The notes below the pieces were generated by a model. The model was not told the DNA's origin. It ran no database searches and saw nothing but the letters and a program-made list of their open reading frames with translations. The translations under genes were made by a program, and so were the position numbers. DNA of 64,000 nt from Selaginella moellendorffii. Taxonomy: Eukaryota; Streptophyta; Lycopodiopsida; Selaginellales; Selaginellaceae. The stretch is taken from NCBI RefSeq assembly GCF_000143415.4, contig NW_003314405.1, positions 82,282-146,281 on the forward strand, read 5' to 3'. Of the stretch, positions 10,342 through 20,898 are shown piece by piece. The stretch's first letter is position 1. Each line of letters starts with the position of its first letter.

Positions 10342-12250
10342 TTACGTAGCTCTCCACCAAGGACTGCTTGCGTGGAAGCTAAAGTTACTTTGTGAGCTTT
10401 CTCGATCAATCGGTTCTTCGTCCACCAGGAGGATATCGATGGTTGTGTCGCCAATCCACGAAATGGACGATGCCTGGAGGCCGATCGCTAGCTTGGGAGC
10501 GCTGGATCCATGGTGAAGGATCCATCTCTCTTCTCGCTCTTCGCTCCACTGGCCATCGTCTCGAAGAACCGGATCGATCGCACGGTTTTGCCGACGAGCA
10601 ATCGCAGCTGGGATGTAAATCGTGTCGCCGAGAATGGGAGCTCCGAGAGCAGCGAATTGAGCTCGAACCTGAGAGTTAAAAAGCTTGGTCTGTATGTCGG
10701 AGAAGAAAAGAGAGAGCTGTATAGAACCTGGTGTGTTTTTCCGGTGAGAAGTTTTACTTCGCATTCGTAAGCGTGACCATCGTGCTCCAACTCGCAATTG
10801 CTGACACCATTCTCGCGTAGTCGTGCCTCCGACGGCCATTCTACTTGGTGGCATTGCAAGACTTCCATCGAGCACAAGTGCCATCCTTGGCGTTTGTCTA
10901 CAAAGGTGATTACTTAGTAGCAGTCTCTGGCATGGTTACTACGATACCTTGACTTAAAAGATGAGGAGCGAAATGATCCGGCCGCATGTAATGGCTCACG
11001 ATTCCTAGCGGAACTGGGAAAGCCGCCAGAACAAGGTACCGTTTGTCCACCTTTCTAGTCTGTTTTTTTCCAATCTGTTAAGCTCGGAATCGAGAAAAGA
11101 TAAAAGTTTTCAATCTCAGACCCGTAGCAGCCGATTGAAGTTCGAGACGAAATCCTTATCCTTGGCAAGAACGACACTACGCCAGCAGGAAAAAGAAAAC
11201 TTTTTGAGAAGAGAAAGCAATGAACTAAGTAAGTTTGCAAAGCAAACCTTTACCATCCTTCAGTGCAGTTGTCAATCTGGTGCGTAACGAGCAGAGGAAA
11301 CGCCATGCCAAGTGCTCGAGATGCAAAAGTGACACACGATTCCTCCAGATTATCAACACTGCCTCCAACCTGAATGAAACTTTCTTTCACGAATCCATTC
11401 TAGATGAGAATAAAAAAAAATTCACATACCGACACACCAGCTGGTTTGTCCAAGACCACAAAGAGATCATTCTCGGCCAGGATCCTGGATTTCCAGTCCA
11501 CTTCATAGCATCTAACCACAAAGAAAACACGAGTATAAACAAGAGAGAAAAAGCAACCAGCCAGAGTTTCTTGCCTGGGAAAACGCCGGGGATGGACGTG
11601 TACTCGCATGTAAGAGCCAGCCTCAACTTCTTCGTGCTTACTCACGATTCTTCGAGCCTTTTGTGATTCCTGGACCGACATTCCTTTCACGCGAGGCAAA
11701 TCCATAGCCAGAGCTCTCTTGTAAAACTCCATATGCTCCTTTGGAGCGGTCTCGGGCGGCTCGGAGCATCGCAGCGCATGGTAGACAGCTCCAAACTCGA
11801 TCAAATCATTCACATATCTGCACAAACGCGAGAAAAGAATAAAGTTACTCACGCAATGATACGAAGAACAATGCGTGCTACTCACAGAGATGGCAGTGAC
11901 AAAGCCTGGCAAAGGTAATCCACCACATTCCCATTCTTTTCCACGAAGAGATGCTCGATCCGCACTGGGAGATCATCGCCAGGGCAAGGGAGGAGGCGAT
12001 CGTAGCAGTAGCTCTCTGGCCTGCTCCAGAAAGAGATCGATTTCAGCTATCGTTGCGCTGCCATGATGCAAAAACTCACATCGATCGATCCATACCTCGC
12101 CTTGGCGACACGGACGCGCTGCTTCTTCCAGATGAGATCGTGGCGCCGCTTCTTGAGCGGCACATCGCACAGATCCCTGGCGCACGCGCGCAAACCTAAA
12201 AAATGGAAGCGCCATAGCGCACAAGACGAATCTATTGAGAAGAATGCCAT
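10342..12250 (-). CDS. RNA pseudouridine synthase 6-like (copy B)
   Basis: Nine exons join in frame: 12096-12250, 11886-12020, 11575-11817, 11430-11511, 11254-11369, 11122-11176, 10948-11074, 10728-10897 and 10342-10668 (1410 nt, 469 residues). It is an RluA-family enzyme that isomerises uridine to pseudouridine in RNA. The catalytic Asp lies in HQIDNCTEG (the RluA motif has RLD; plant PUS6-type enzymes have Q-D), and VKLLTGKTHQVRAQFAALG is the conserved C-terminal region. An S4-like start (RIEHLFVEKNGNVVDYLC) precedes it. Intron 3 begins with GC instead of GT (CCCAG|GCAAGA...gtggttag); the paralogue at 18443 has GT there. The N-terminus (MAFFSIDSSCALWRFHF) could be an organelle-targeting signal. 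The start is only 98 bp after the stop of the epimerase gene on the same strand. Confidence 0.9.
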
Positions 12251-12347
12251 CTCTTTTAAAAGAGCCCATAGAAAACTAAGTCCAAAGTATACACCACCAA
12301 GAACATCGATGATTCGGAAAAAAATTTCTTCGAATTTACAAACCTCT

Positions 12348-13974
12348 CTACTCGCTACAAACTCTCAAGAATTGCTCCGCTGCCCACGCTTCTCCAGGTT
12401 GCAACACCACCTTATCAAGCTAGACACACACGAATTCCAGAATTCCAGAGCGAAAGAAATGGATGAATCGAATCGAGCAAAAACTTACTTTGGCATTCTC
12501 GACGCAGACGAAGTTCAAGTAGGATTCCTTCAAAGTCAGGTATGGATTCCAGAGCACTGCGTCCGTCCACCTGAAGTTTGCGAGATTTGAGAGGCCAAGC
12601 TCAAGAAAAAAAAAAGGACTCGTAAGTTACGTACCCTTTGTTTCTGATCGAGATGGTATTGCCGAGGCCGTTTTCCAGTATCACTTCTCTCGGGGCATTC
12701 AAGTACATACAATCGTAGAATCCTGAAAACGTTATCTCGTCCCTGGAGAAGAAAACATCTTAGAGAAGTATCATAGCGATGATCAAAAACGAAAAGAATA
12801 AAGCGATATCACTACCTCTTCTCGACACCGGGTGTTGGATTCTTGGGATCGGGGTCTTTGTTCAGAGTTTTACATCCTTTCAAACCTTTGATACACACAT
12901 CACCAATGGCTGCCTGGAAGTTAAACTTAGTCCTCCACAAGCCAAGCAAGTAGGATAGAAGCTTACGTGAAAGTAGTTGTGGAGAGCTGTGGTGAACGAG
13001 AATTCTTTGTTGTCGACATTTTTTACATGAATGTGTGTTTTGAGAGCTTCCGGCTCTAGTGTAACCTGAAAAGAAAGCGGGAGATCATAAGTCCCAATGC
13101 TCTAGATCAGTGGAGAAAAAGACACCTTATACTCGATTTTGAAGTCGCAGTCCCACATGTTGCGGCTGTAATCGGAGGGCCCGAGCTCCAGAGTAACGGA
13201 GGGACAGCCGGAATAGTTTTCAGTCGTCGACAACGTCCATGGAACATTTCTCGCGAAACCATGCTGTTATCGAAACGATTCATAGATAAGCGAAGCGTAA
13301 GAAAAGCATGCACACACCTGTTGCATAACACCTGGTCCAAACTGAGGAAAACAATGAGGGATCCCACCACTACAAAAGAAAAAATTCGCAAGTCATCAAT
13401 CACTGCTCGAGAAGCTTGAAAACTCGTCACCTGATTGGCTTCGTTCCATCAAAGACCGCATCTGGCCTCACGAAGAGCAGCTCGTCTCCAGAAACAGTTC
13501 TCCACGAGGTGATACACGCTCCAAAAAGATAAATCTCTGCAGTGCTGGAAGAAGAAAAAAAACGAAAAAGTTGTAGAAAAAAATCCAAACGCGAGTAAAA
13601 ATCACTACCTTCCTTCAGAGCTACACAGCACTACCTTCGGAAGATCCCCCAGACCACTCTCAACCTCAATGCCTTTGATTCCAAAGTGTTTGTTCATGCT
13701 TTCCACTTCCGAAAATCTAGACAAACAAAAAGGCACGCGGTCATCGGAGCTGAAAATGCAAATCTTTTCGCTGGAGCGAAAAGCAAGCCAAATCCCCAGC
13801 CACATTCTCGCGATGCGATCTCTAGAGAGAATCTTACTTGGATCGCGCAACCAGCGCATTGGCACGGCGCGCTCTCGCCGCCGATGGCACCGCAAACGCT
13901 CTCCGCTGCCATCGATCGCCAAACCCTAGCGGGCGTAGCGCCGGCGCCGAGCACTTTGGGGCCACCCCAGCCAT
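12348..13974 (-). CDS. Glucose-6-phosphate 1-epimerase, plastid-type
   Basis: Ten exons join in frame: 13838-13974, 13609-13716, 13431-13544, 13318-13369, 13126-13263, 12967-13065, 12816-12913, 12635-12742, 12489-12570 and 12348-12419 (1008 nt, 335 residues). The family interconverts alpha and beta anomers of hexose-6-phosphates. Hallmarks visible are GACITSWRT, LLFVRPDAVFDGTKPISGG, HCFPQFGPGVMQQHGFARN, KGCKTLNKDPDPKNP, DAVLWNP and NFVCVENAK, where the Glu is the likely catalytic base. The start at 13974 was chosen because only that frame continues across intron 1. It yields an Ala/Arg-rich N-terminus (MAGVAPKCSAPALRPLGFGD) consistent with a chloroplast transit peptide. A fragment of its exon 2 region recurs at 33098-33184. 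Confidence 0.92.
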
Positions 13975-14119
13975 CGTCCTCCTCTCCAGAGTAGGGCATC
14001 TCAAGTCAAATTTCAAAGCATATTCTTCAAACATCCCTAAGCTCTAAGTGTTTCAAATGATCTTCCAATGTTTCATTGAAGATTAAAACATTATCAATTA
14101 TAAGAATAAAGGATAAATT

Positions 14120-15403
14120 TCAACGAAGGAACTTTGCAGCAACACTTTTTGCTTCTCCAAACATGTGTGCTGCTTTTAAACAATGGATTGCCCCCATGCA
14201 CGTCTCATAGTCTGGGTTATCCACCAGCAGAAACGAGAGTAGAAGACTCATAGGCACAAAACACTTATCCTTGCGCATAACTCTGAAGGGTGTGAAGAAT
14301 TCCTTACAACATAAAGGATAGACCCGGTAATCACCTGATGCAACCAAGCTCTCAAAAAACTCTTGTATTTGTGATTTTTCATATCTGATCCTCAGACTCT
14401 TCATAACAATTGCAGCCTTTTCATCGTAATTTCCAAATTCCATGAGCAGTGCAACAGCATCAGGCACCCAGTGAGACACCACTAATTCAAACACACATTC
14501 TGTGACATCCAAGTCGTCAACTTCCATGGCATTCGTTCGCTTTACTTCCTTCACCACCTTCATTGCATTGTCAAAACTCCCTTTGCAGCAATGCTTTAGC
14601 ACTAACCTGTAGCACTTTGGTGTTGCTGCAACCTCACATTCATCCGCCATTGCAAGAAACAGATGAAACGACTGGGATGGAGCAGATGTTATCAACTTGT
14701 CATACAGCTCAACTGAAGGCTTGTACCCAAAAGACTTCATTTGCTGCAGTGCTTTTGTAGCCTTTTCTGTCGAAGAAGATGCCATCTCTATGATGATCTT
14801 CCCGTAGATAGTCTCCTCCGAAGTAGAATCGCCAGCCTCCACTATTAAACTCGTAGCCCTAGCCATCTGTGAGGGATCCTCTCCCACTAACCGGGCTGCA
14901 AATCTGATTGCGTTCAGCTTCAAGCCTTTTGACCGTGCCTCTCTCACAAAAGCAAGAGCCTCATCACAGCTTTTACACATGTTTAGCATGTAGTCATATA
15001 ACCTTGTTGCCCCAGCCTCATCGCCTCTCATGAAAAAATCAATCTCGCCTCTCGCCTCCGAGAACAAATCAAACGCCATCTCTCGTGATAAATTCCACTC
15101 CGTTCTTGCTCTCTCAAACAACCTAAGGTTGCGTTTGTAGCTAAGGGCCTTCATTTGCTTTAGCACGTCCCTTGCGTCCCTTGCATACATAGCAGAAACC
15201 TCCTTCGGCAAGCTAAACAACACCATCTCAAACGTTTGAGAATCACATCTTTTGTTGAGATTTACCAAAGCTGTCCTAAACCATCCGGATTTCACCAAAT
15301 GTTGTACCACTTCCTGGCGATAATATCCCTCTGTAGCTCTGTCAATTTTAAGGAGATCCTCAGGCGCCAGATACTCCATCACCAATAACAAAGCCATCTT
15401 CAT
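14120..15403 (-). CDS. Degenerate PPR-like helical-repeat protein
   Basis: One uninterrupted frame of 427 residues. The protein is almost entirely helical, with about 35-residue periodicity and PPR-like segments such as KATKALQQMKSFGYKPSVEL and EALAFVREARSKGLKLNAI. The canonical PPR signature is weak, so it is either a divergent P-class PPR protein (organellar RNA binding) or another TPR/PPR-like repeat protein. No clear targeting peptide is seen; an upstream exon is possible because the first residues (MKMALLLVMEYLAPEDLLKI) look like the middle of a helical or F-box-like segment. Absence of introns fits the PPR-type gene structure common in these plants. Confidence 0.6.
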   Translation of the reverse strand: MKMALLLVMEYLAPEDLLKIDRATEGYYRQEVVQHLVKSGWFRTALVNLNKRCDSQTFEMVLFSLPKEVSAMYARDARDVLKQMKALSYKRNLRLFERARTEWNLSREMAFDLFSEARGEIDFFMRGDEAGATRLYDYMLNMCKSCDEALAFVREARSKGLKLNAIRFAARLVGEDPSQMARATSLIVEAGDSTSEETIYGKIIIEMASSSTEKATKALQQMKSFGYKPSVELYDKLITSAPSQSFHLFLAMADECEVAATPKCYRLVLKHCCKGSFDNAMKVVKEVKRTNAMEVDDLDVTECVFELVVSHWVPDAVALLMEFGNYDEKAAIVMKSLRIRYEKSQIQEFFESLVASGDYRVYPLCCKEFFTPFRVMRKDKCFVPMSLLLSFLLVDNPDYETCMGAIHCLKAAHMFGEAKSVAAKFLR

Positions 15404-15476
15404 AGTAGGGTAAATATTCTCACTATCAAAAGTTTATAAAAGTTTATTTATAATCTTAAGCTAAATTAGAGCAATG

Positions 15477-17429
15477 CTATGGAAAAGTTTCTTGGCGATC
15501 CAACTGCTTTGCCTCTGCCTCTAAGCCCAGCTCCACAAAGGACATGAGGAAATAGACGTAGAGGAGCGCTCCAACCAAGAGCAGCCCCACGAATGAGCAC
15601 ACCATCCAAAACACGATCCACTTTGGAGTGATCTGGATGCTCGAAGTGGTCGTCACCAGGAAGTAGATCTCGTTGGACCTCTGAAGAACAGTCCCCGAGG
15701 TGGCCAACTCGGGCTCCGTCTGGATGTCTCCGATGCTCTTGTAGAGAGCAAACATGCTCCACATTGCAGCTGTGCAAATCACCACTCCCCGGATCCCTGT
15801 TCGAAAGAAGTGCATCCCAATCCTCCGCTTCACCCAGTCCTTGAAGTCCGCGGCCCAGTCGAGCACCATGTCTTCCACGTCCTGGAGCTTCTTGCTCAGC
15901 ATCCCGGCGACGGTGAGGAGCAGTGCCAGCAGCGTCGTCACAATCTCGATCGAGACGTCCGACCTCTTGGACGAGCCTTTCTTCCACTCCCGCTCTCCAA
16001 CCCGTTTCACGTCCGCCACTCGAGCAAAGGCTTGGAGGTTCTTGAGCAGCAGCTCCGCTTCTTGCTTGGTCTTCACCTCGTCCAGCCCCAGCAGGCAAGT
16101 CTCGCGATCGATCTGGCCACGCTCGATCCCGCAGTGCACGTCGTCCGTGACTTCCACTGGCACTTTGGCTTCCAGAGTGTCTAGAATCGCTCCCTCGAGG
16201 ATCCGCTGCTGGTACTTCTCGAAGACGCTGGCGCTCTTCTTAATCGCCTCGAGAACAACTTCGCCTGGTCTCGAGCAGAAGCTCAAGAGAGCAGCGCCGT
16301 CTTGAGCACCTGGCTTGGTTTCCCGCTGCTGCAGCCACCCGTGGACACAGTCATCCACACGCTTCTGTGCCTCGAGCATCTCTGACACGTTGAAAGTCAC
16401 GTTGATCCCCAAGTGTAGATCCCACCGGGAGCTGTACGAGAAGTAGACGATCGAGACGAGGACATCGGCTATTCTCGGTTCTCCCCAGAAAGAGTTGCTA
16501 TCCTCGCAGCGGCTGGAGTTGAGCTTCACGCGCAGATCTTCGTCCGAAGTCGAGCTGCCGGTGATGTTTAGTCCCACGAAGCAAACCGAGCCCTTGCAGG
16601 CACACTGGTGGCTCGGGAACGCAAGGTACGAGATGATGTCCGGCGTGTAGACGATCGGTGTGGACTTCTTGCATGGCTTGCCGGAGTAAATGTACTGCCA
16701 GTAGCGTCCCTTGTCGACCCGGTCGTTGATCATCAGGCACTGGCTTGTTCTCGCGTTCCCAGCAAAGTTGCTCAGGTAGCTTCCATGCTTGGCATAAGGA
16801 TTTCTCTCCTGGTACGGGTTGGCCGAGGCTCTTCGAAACGGGACCGCGGACATGAGCAGTGCAAATTCGCCTTCTTTTCCAGTCCAGACGATTGGAGTCG
16901 TCCACAGGCAAGAATTCTGCAGAGGATCGGTGGTGGTGAAGCAGATTCGGACACTCATCCCCCAGTTGATGACCATAGTCCATATCCAGCTGCTGCTTTT
17001 CCGAGCTATGACCCCTCCCAAAACGTGTGGATCCGGCGAGTTGTAGAAGAAGCTGGTGTTGTGCCGTGTCATATTCCCGGCAACTCGCCATACACTCGCT
17101 CGCTGGTAACCGAGAGTAGCACGCTCGATCGGAAGGTCTTTGAAAGCAGATGGTAGCGACGTGCTGGCGATCCATTTGTAGAACGGGTCGTAAGTGGTGG
17201 CAAAGAAGTTTGTTTCCCAGCAAGTAGAGCCTTCTTCCTGGATCAGATCGCTGTAAAACTCTGGCGCGAGGCTCTGAGCTCCAAAGAAGCGTATTTTGCC
17301 GAAAATCATCACGGCTACTGCTGCACAGAGCGCGCCGACCATCACGAGAGCCGCCACTATTTTATCCTTTCGTGACAGCCACGTCCGAAGATTTGTTGCT
17401 TGCCTTTTCATGTTGTCATTGGAAGCCAT
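15477..17429 (-). CDS. Unrecognised glycosylated multi-pass membrane protein
   Basis: A single exon of 650 residues. Residues about 25-47 (IVAALVMVGALCAAVAVMIF) form a signal anchor. A long Cys-rich ectodomain with several N-glycosylation sequons (NMT, NTS, NIT, NSS, NVT, NVS) follows. Near the C-terminus are hydrophobic segments (VTTLLALLLTVAGML; VFWMVCSFVGLLLVGALLY). This suggests a plasma-membrane or secretory-pathway protein with a large lumenal or extracellular domain. I recognise no family. A 5' leader intron is visible on the minus strand (17465-17523, gtaagact...tctccctag), with an upstream leader exon at about 17524-17575. That supports an expressed gene and the ATG at 17429. Confidence 0.75.
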   Translation of the reverse strand: MASNDNMKRQATNLRTWLSRKDKIVAALVMVGALCAAVAVMIFGKIRFFGAQSLAPEFYSDLIQEEGSTCWETNFFATTYDPFYKWIASTSLPSAFKDLPIERATLGYQRASVWRVAGNMTRHNTSFFYNSPDPHVLGGVIARKSSSWIWTMVINWGMSVRICFTTTDPLQNSCLWTTPIVWTGKEGEFALLMSAVPFRRASANPYQERNPYAKHGSYLSNFAGNARTSQCLMINDRVDKGRYWQYIYSGKPCKKSTPIVYTPDIISYLAFPSHQCACKGSVCFVGLNITGSSTSDEDLRVKLNSSRCEDSNSFWGEPRIADVLVSIVYFSYSSRWDLHLGINVTFNVSEMLEAQKRVDDCVHGWLQQRETKPGAQDGAALLSFCSRPGEVVLEAIKKSASVFEKYQQRILEGAILDTLEAKVPVEVTDDVHCGIERGQIDRETCLLGLDEVKTKQEAELLLKNLQAFARVADVKRVGEREWKKGSSKRSDVSIEIVTTLLALLLTVAGMLSKKLQDVEDMVLDWAADFKDWVKRRIGMHFFRTGIRGVVICTAAMWSMFALYKSIGDIQTEPELATSGTVLQRSNEIYFLVTTTSSIQITPKWIVFWMVCSFVGLLLVGALLYVYFLMSFVELGLEAEAKQLDRQETFP

Positions 17430-17464
17430 CTTCGAGTAGCAGTGTTGATCGCTTGAGGAATAAG

Positions 17465-17523
17465 CTAGGGAGAAAAGGAGAAATATGAGGACCAGACAAA
17501 AGCAAGTGAGAAACTAGTCTTAC
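17465..17523 (-). other. Leader (5' UTR) intron of the membrane-protein gene
   Basis: On the minus strand a consensus donor (CTTCTCACAAA|GTAAGACTAG) and a pyrimidine-rich acceptor (ttctccctag|CTTATTCC) bound a 59-bp intron lying 35 bp upstream of the ATG. A second acceptor (gttttgcag) at 17576-17577 suggests another intron farther upstream. Confidence 0.6.
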
Positions 17524-17577
17524 TTTGTGAGAAGCCTCGAGAAGTGAGAGTTTTCTGGCTGGTTCAGAGTGTACACT

Positions 17578-18442
17578 GCAAAACAGATGCGAGAAGGAAA
17601 GTGAGATCGAGAGTTCTGTAAGAGATGAGTTTTATACGAGCACCTTAGGAAGAACCACTGCAGCAAGGGAGCATTATTGCTAGTCATCTTCGAAAACGTG
17701 GCTATAGCTTCCTTGCATGGAAACCATAGCTGTATAGAACGTATGTCCTCTAGCTTTGAGAACCATACAGAAGCAAAGTACCTGTAGCATTTTGGAAAAT
17801 CATTGCAGTAAGATCATCCAGGGCCGCGAAGCTTACTTCTTTTAAGAAATTAACGACAAGGGCCATGTCGCCTTCGAATTTCCACTCACGAGTGAGTACC
17901 TGGGATATTTTTTGACAATCCATCCAGCCTATGGATGAAGGGACCTGCTACACTGGAGACCTGGCATCCACTACCAAACCATCAATGTCAGGTATTGATC
18001 ATCCAAGAGAAAAGAACACCAAAAACTCGCCTGGAATTGTTCCACAAGAGCCAGAACCAGGATTGTAGGCGAGTTCCTGACTTCCTGTTCATAGAGGCAC
18101 CAAGCCAGGGGTTTTTTCTTATAGCAATGCGCTTACCTCTCTAGAAAGCTCCATGAGACGAGCCACGAAAATGTATGCCCTCCATTTGATGATGCTAGTC
18201 GCAAGAAACATGGGAGGATTTTGCAGCGCGCCTTGATAATCCAAACCACGAGCCTGCGCTGCCAAATCGATCATCTTTTCCCTCCTGCGAAGAGATCATC
18301 TAGAGTAAGAACCCTAGAACGCGAAAGCGGGAAAATGAAAACCCCGATACTGCCAGGATTCGAACCCACGAAATCTAATACTCAGTAAAATTTTAATTCT
18401 GGCATATTCGCAAGATATGCGCTAGGGTTTTTGGAGAGGTTT
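17578..18442. other. Bidirectional promoter region with tRNA-like remnant
   Basis: About 860 bp between the divergent membrane-protein gene (minus) and the pseudouridine synthase copy A (plus). I see no gene. Around 18356-18385 the reverse strand reads GGGTTCGAATCCTGGC, an exact tRNA T-loop/B-box pattern, but no convincing cloverleaf could be folded around it. The telo-box-like gctagggtttttgg directly precedes the plus-strand ATG. Confidence 0.4.
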
Positions 18443-20413
18443 ATGGCCGCGGCATTGCTGCGCCGAGCTCGTCGCTTTGCTTCGCCGCTCTCGCAATGCC
18501 ACTCCCAGCAGCAATCTCGCGGCCTCAAATATCATCTCAAGCCCTCCGCGCAGAAGATCGCGGACGAAGAGGCCGCCTCCATTGCGACGATCTTGACGAC
18601 TCCAGGAGTAACATCTGCGGATAGGTTTGCTACATTTCCTTCTGCTGTTCAAACGAAGCGTAGCACATATTTTCTCTAGGTAAAGCTTTCAAATTTTCCT
18701 CTTTGTTCTTCCAGGCCGGGCACTGGATATAAGCGCTTGCTTCCTTGCCCTTCTACACAACTTGGCCCACGAATCGAGCATCTCTTGGTCAAGAAAAAAG
18801 GAACCGTGCTGAGTATCGTCAGCGAAGTTCTCAAGCTTCCATCAGAGTAAGCATCGAAAACTTTCCCGGTTTGTTTCTTCGAAAGGAACTTGGCTTGAAA
18901 GCTTGGGTGGTTTGCGTAGATATGTGGCCGATTTGATGTCCTTTGGCGCTGTCCATCACGCATTGCGCTGTCCCAAGCCTCCGCTCAACCTCACTCCTCA
19001 GCAAGTCCAGCTCTTCAAGAAAGCTTCGCCGAAGAAATGGCCGGTTCTTGACAGAGTTTCTTTGGTGGAAGCACGAAAGCCTGAAAGGGTGACGGATCCA
19101 AATCACTATGCCGAGCCCGGATCGTACATTCGTGTCCACGTCCATCCCAAGCGGTTCCCGAGGTTCCATCAGAGTTGTTCTACTGAGTTGTCAGAGTTTT
19201 CTTTCTCCCGTTTTTCCAGATGCTATGAAGTTGACTGGAGATCAAGGATCATTGCCAACGAAGAGTCTTTTGTGGTGCTAAACAAGCCAGCGGGTGTGTC
19301 GGTACGTTTGTTCTCGAGTTTTTATCAGCCGTGCTCATGCTTTTGATGCACAGGTCGGTGGAAGCGTGGATAACGTCGAGGAGATTTGTTCGACTTTTGC
19401 CACACGAGCCTTGAATCTTGAGCAGCCGCTTGTGACGACGCATCAGCTGGACAATTGCACCGAAGGCTGGTAATTTTTTTCGACAGTGATACCATCTGTC
19501 CTGATATTCTTGTGTGCTTTTCTTCCTCAAGCCTGCTACTCGCAAAGAACAATGAGTTTGCCTCACGCTTCCACAGGTTTCTCAAGGTCGGCTTTATAAA
19601 ACTCGCAGTAGCTAAAGCAAGGCACTAACTTCGAAAAGCTATGCATTCATCAGGAAAATAAAGTGGAGAAGTTTTATCTGGCGCTGGCAGCAGCTCCAGT
19701 TCCTCTCGGAAAAACTGCTCACTACATGCGATCTGATAAGTACCCGCCGCGTATCATGAGCAACAGTAAGCAAAAAGTTCTCTTTTCTAGTCTTTGTCAT
19801 GGCTTTGCTTTTCTCTAACTTTTATTCGCCGTAGACGAACGCTTGGGATGGCAGTTGTGCGTGATGCACGTCCTCGAATGCAAGCAGGTTCCGTGGCCAT
19901 CAGAAGCCGCGCTGTCCGAGTATCAGGTACAGCCTTGCGGGTGGACAAAGTCCAAGTTTGCGTACGAATGTAGAGTGAAGCTGCTCACGGGTCTAACACA
20001 TCAGGTGACAATAATATTTTTCGTGGTCATTGCTTACGTGTGAAACAAATTTTTTCCTCCAGCTCCGTGCACAATTTTCAGCTTTGGGATCTCCACTGAT
20101 AGGGGATTCTCTCTACATGCCAGCAGCGGCAGCGCGGCTGGAAAACCCCGAGCTAGATCCATTTCTAGACACAAGGAAGAAGGAGATAGCCGATGAAGAA
20201 GCGGGGATTGAGAAATCTCCGGCCGAGTCCAAGCAGCTCGAGAAGAAGTGGATCTCTCTACATGGTTCTGAGCCGCTGCTGGGAATAGGCCTCCAGTCCT
20301 GTGAAATCGGCTGGAAAGACGAAGGAGAAGTGTTGAGGTTTCGAGCTGGGAAGCCATGGTGGAGAACCGAAGAACACCAGGAAGAAGCAGCTACAGTGCC
20401 TTGTGAAAGCTAG
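18443..20413 (+). CDS. RNA pseudouridine synthase 6-like (copy A)
   Basis: Nine exons join in frame: 18443-18624, 18715-18846, 18920-19162, 19220-19301, 19354-19469, 19532-19586, 19654-19765, 19835-20004 and 20063-20413 (1443 nt, 480 residues). Like copy B it has the PUS6-type catalytic motif HQLDNCTEG and the C-terminal VKLLTGLTHQ-LRAQFSALGSPLIGD. Exons 3, 4, 5, 6 and 8 have the same lengths as in copy B (243, 82, 116, 55 and 170 nt) with the same intron phases, which proves a gene duplication. The N-terminus (MAAALLRRARRFASPLSQCH) is Ala/Arg/Ser-rich and fits mitochondrial or plastid targeting. Residues MSFGAVHHALRC and SYIRVHVHPKRFPR are shared blocks upstream of the catalytic domain. All introns are GT-AG. 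Confidence 0.92.
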
Positions 20414-20898
20414 CTACTTTGGCACTTCTTACAGCTATAGGGGGTGTTTACCGGCAGGATCAACTCTCTGGAAGTCTAGCTCTTCGCAGATCAGCTTTCC
20501 AGGCACAGGGATTTACCAGGGACAAGATTAGAGTGGTGATAGATAGCTCAACGCTGAGTAGATGCGATTCTGGGGCCGGGAAAAAAAAAGGTAGAAGATA
20601 TGGTGCTCTGAAACGGATCGGCTATAAAGAATCTCGAGCTCATCCGGAAGAACGTGGCATGTTTTGTCTGCCGAGTTTGATTTTGCTGGTGGTAAGTAAG
20701 TCGTTGGTAAGCAATGACTGGTAGCAGCTCTCAAATCATGTTGATTTAATCTTTCTCTTTCGCTCACCAGTTTTTCGTGTAGATTCTAGAAAGATTTGGC
20801 TAGTTCCCCACTTGTCTGGAGAAAGTCTCTACACTTGTGCTGTTTAAAGAAAGAGTTTTTCGCCTCGAGGAAGAACAGTTTTTTCGCCTTTTGCAGTG
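20414..20898. other. Intergenic stretch, no gene seen
   Basis: About 480 bp holding the 3' region of the synthase gene and the leader of the next plus-strand gene. A pyrimidine-rich tract ending ttttgcag at 20889-20896 just before the ATG at 20899 could be the acceptor of a leader intron. Confidence 0.35.

Noticed and set aside
13694-13999. Alternative epimerase start MPYSGEEDDGWGG
   Set aside because: That frame does not continue into exon 2 (phase mismatch). The frame starting at 13974 does, and gives a transit-peptide-like N-terminus.
15466-16098. 210-codon minus frame and several plus frames across 15.5-17.2 kb
   Set aside because: Shadows of the 650-codon membrane-protein gene; only that frame has a start, leader intron and membrane segments.
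18351-18420. Possible tRNA gene (perfect B-box GGTTCGAATCC on the minus strand)
   Set aside because: No D-arm, anticodon arm or acceptor stem pairs could be formed around it. Probably a chance or highly decayed tRNA remnant.
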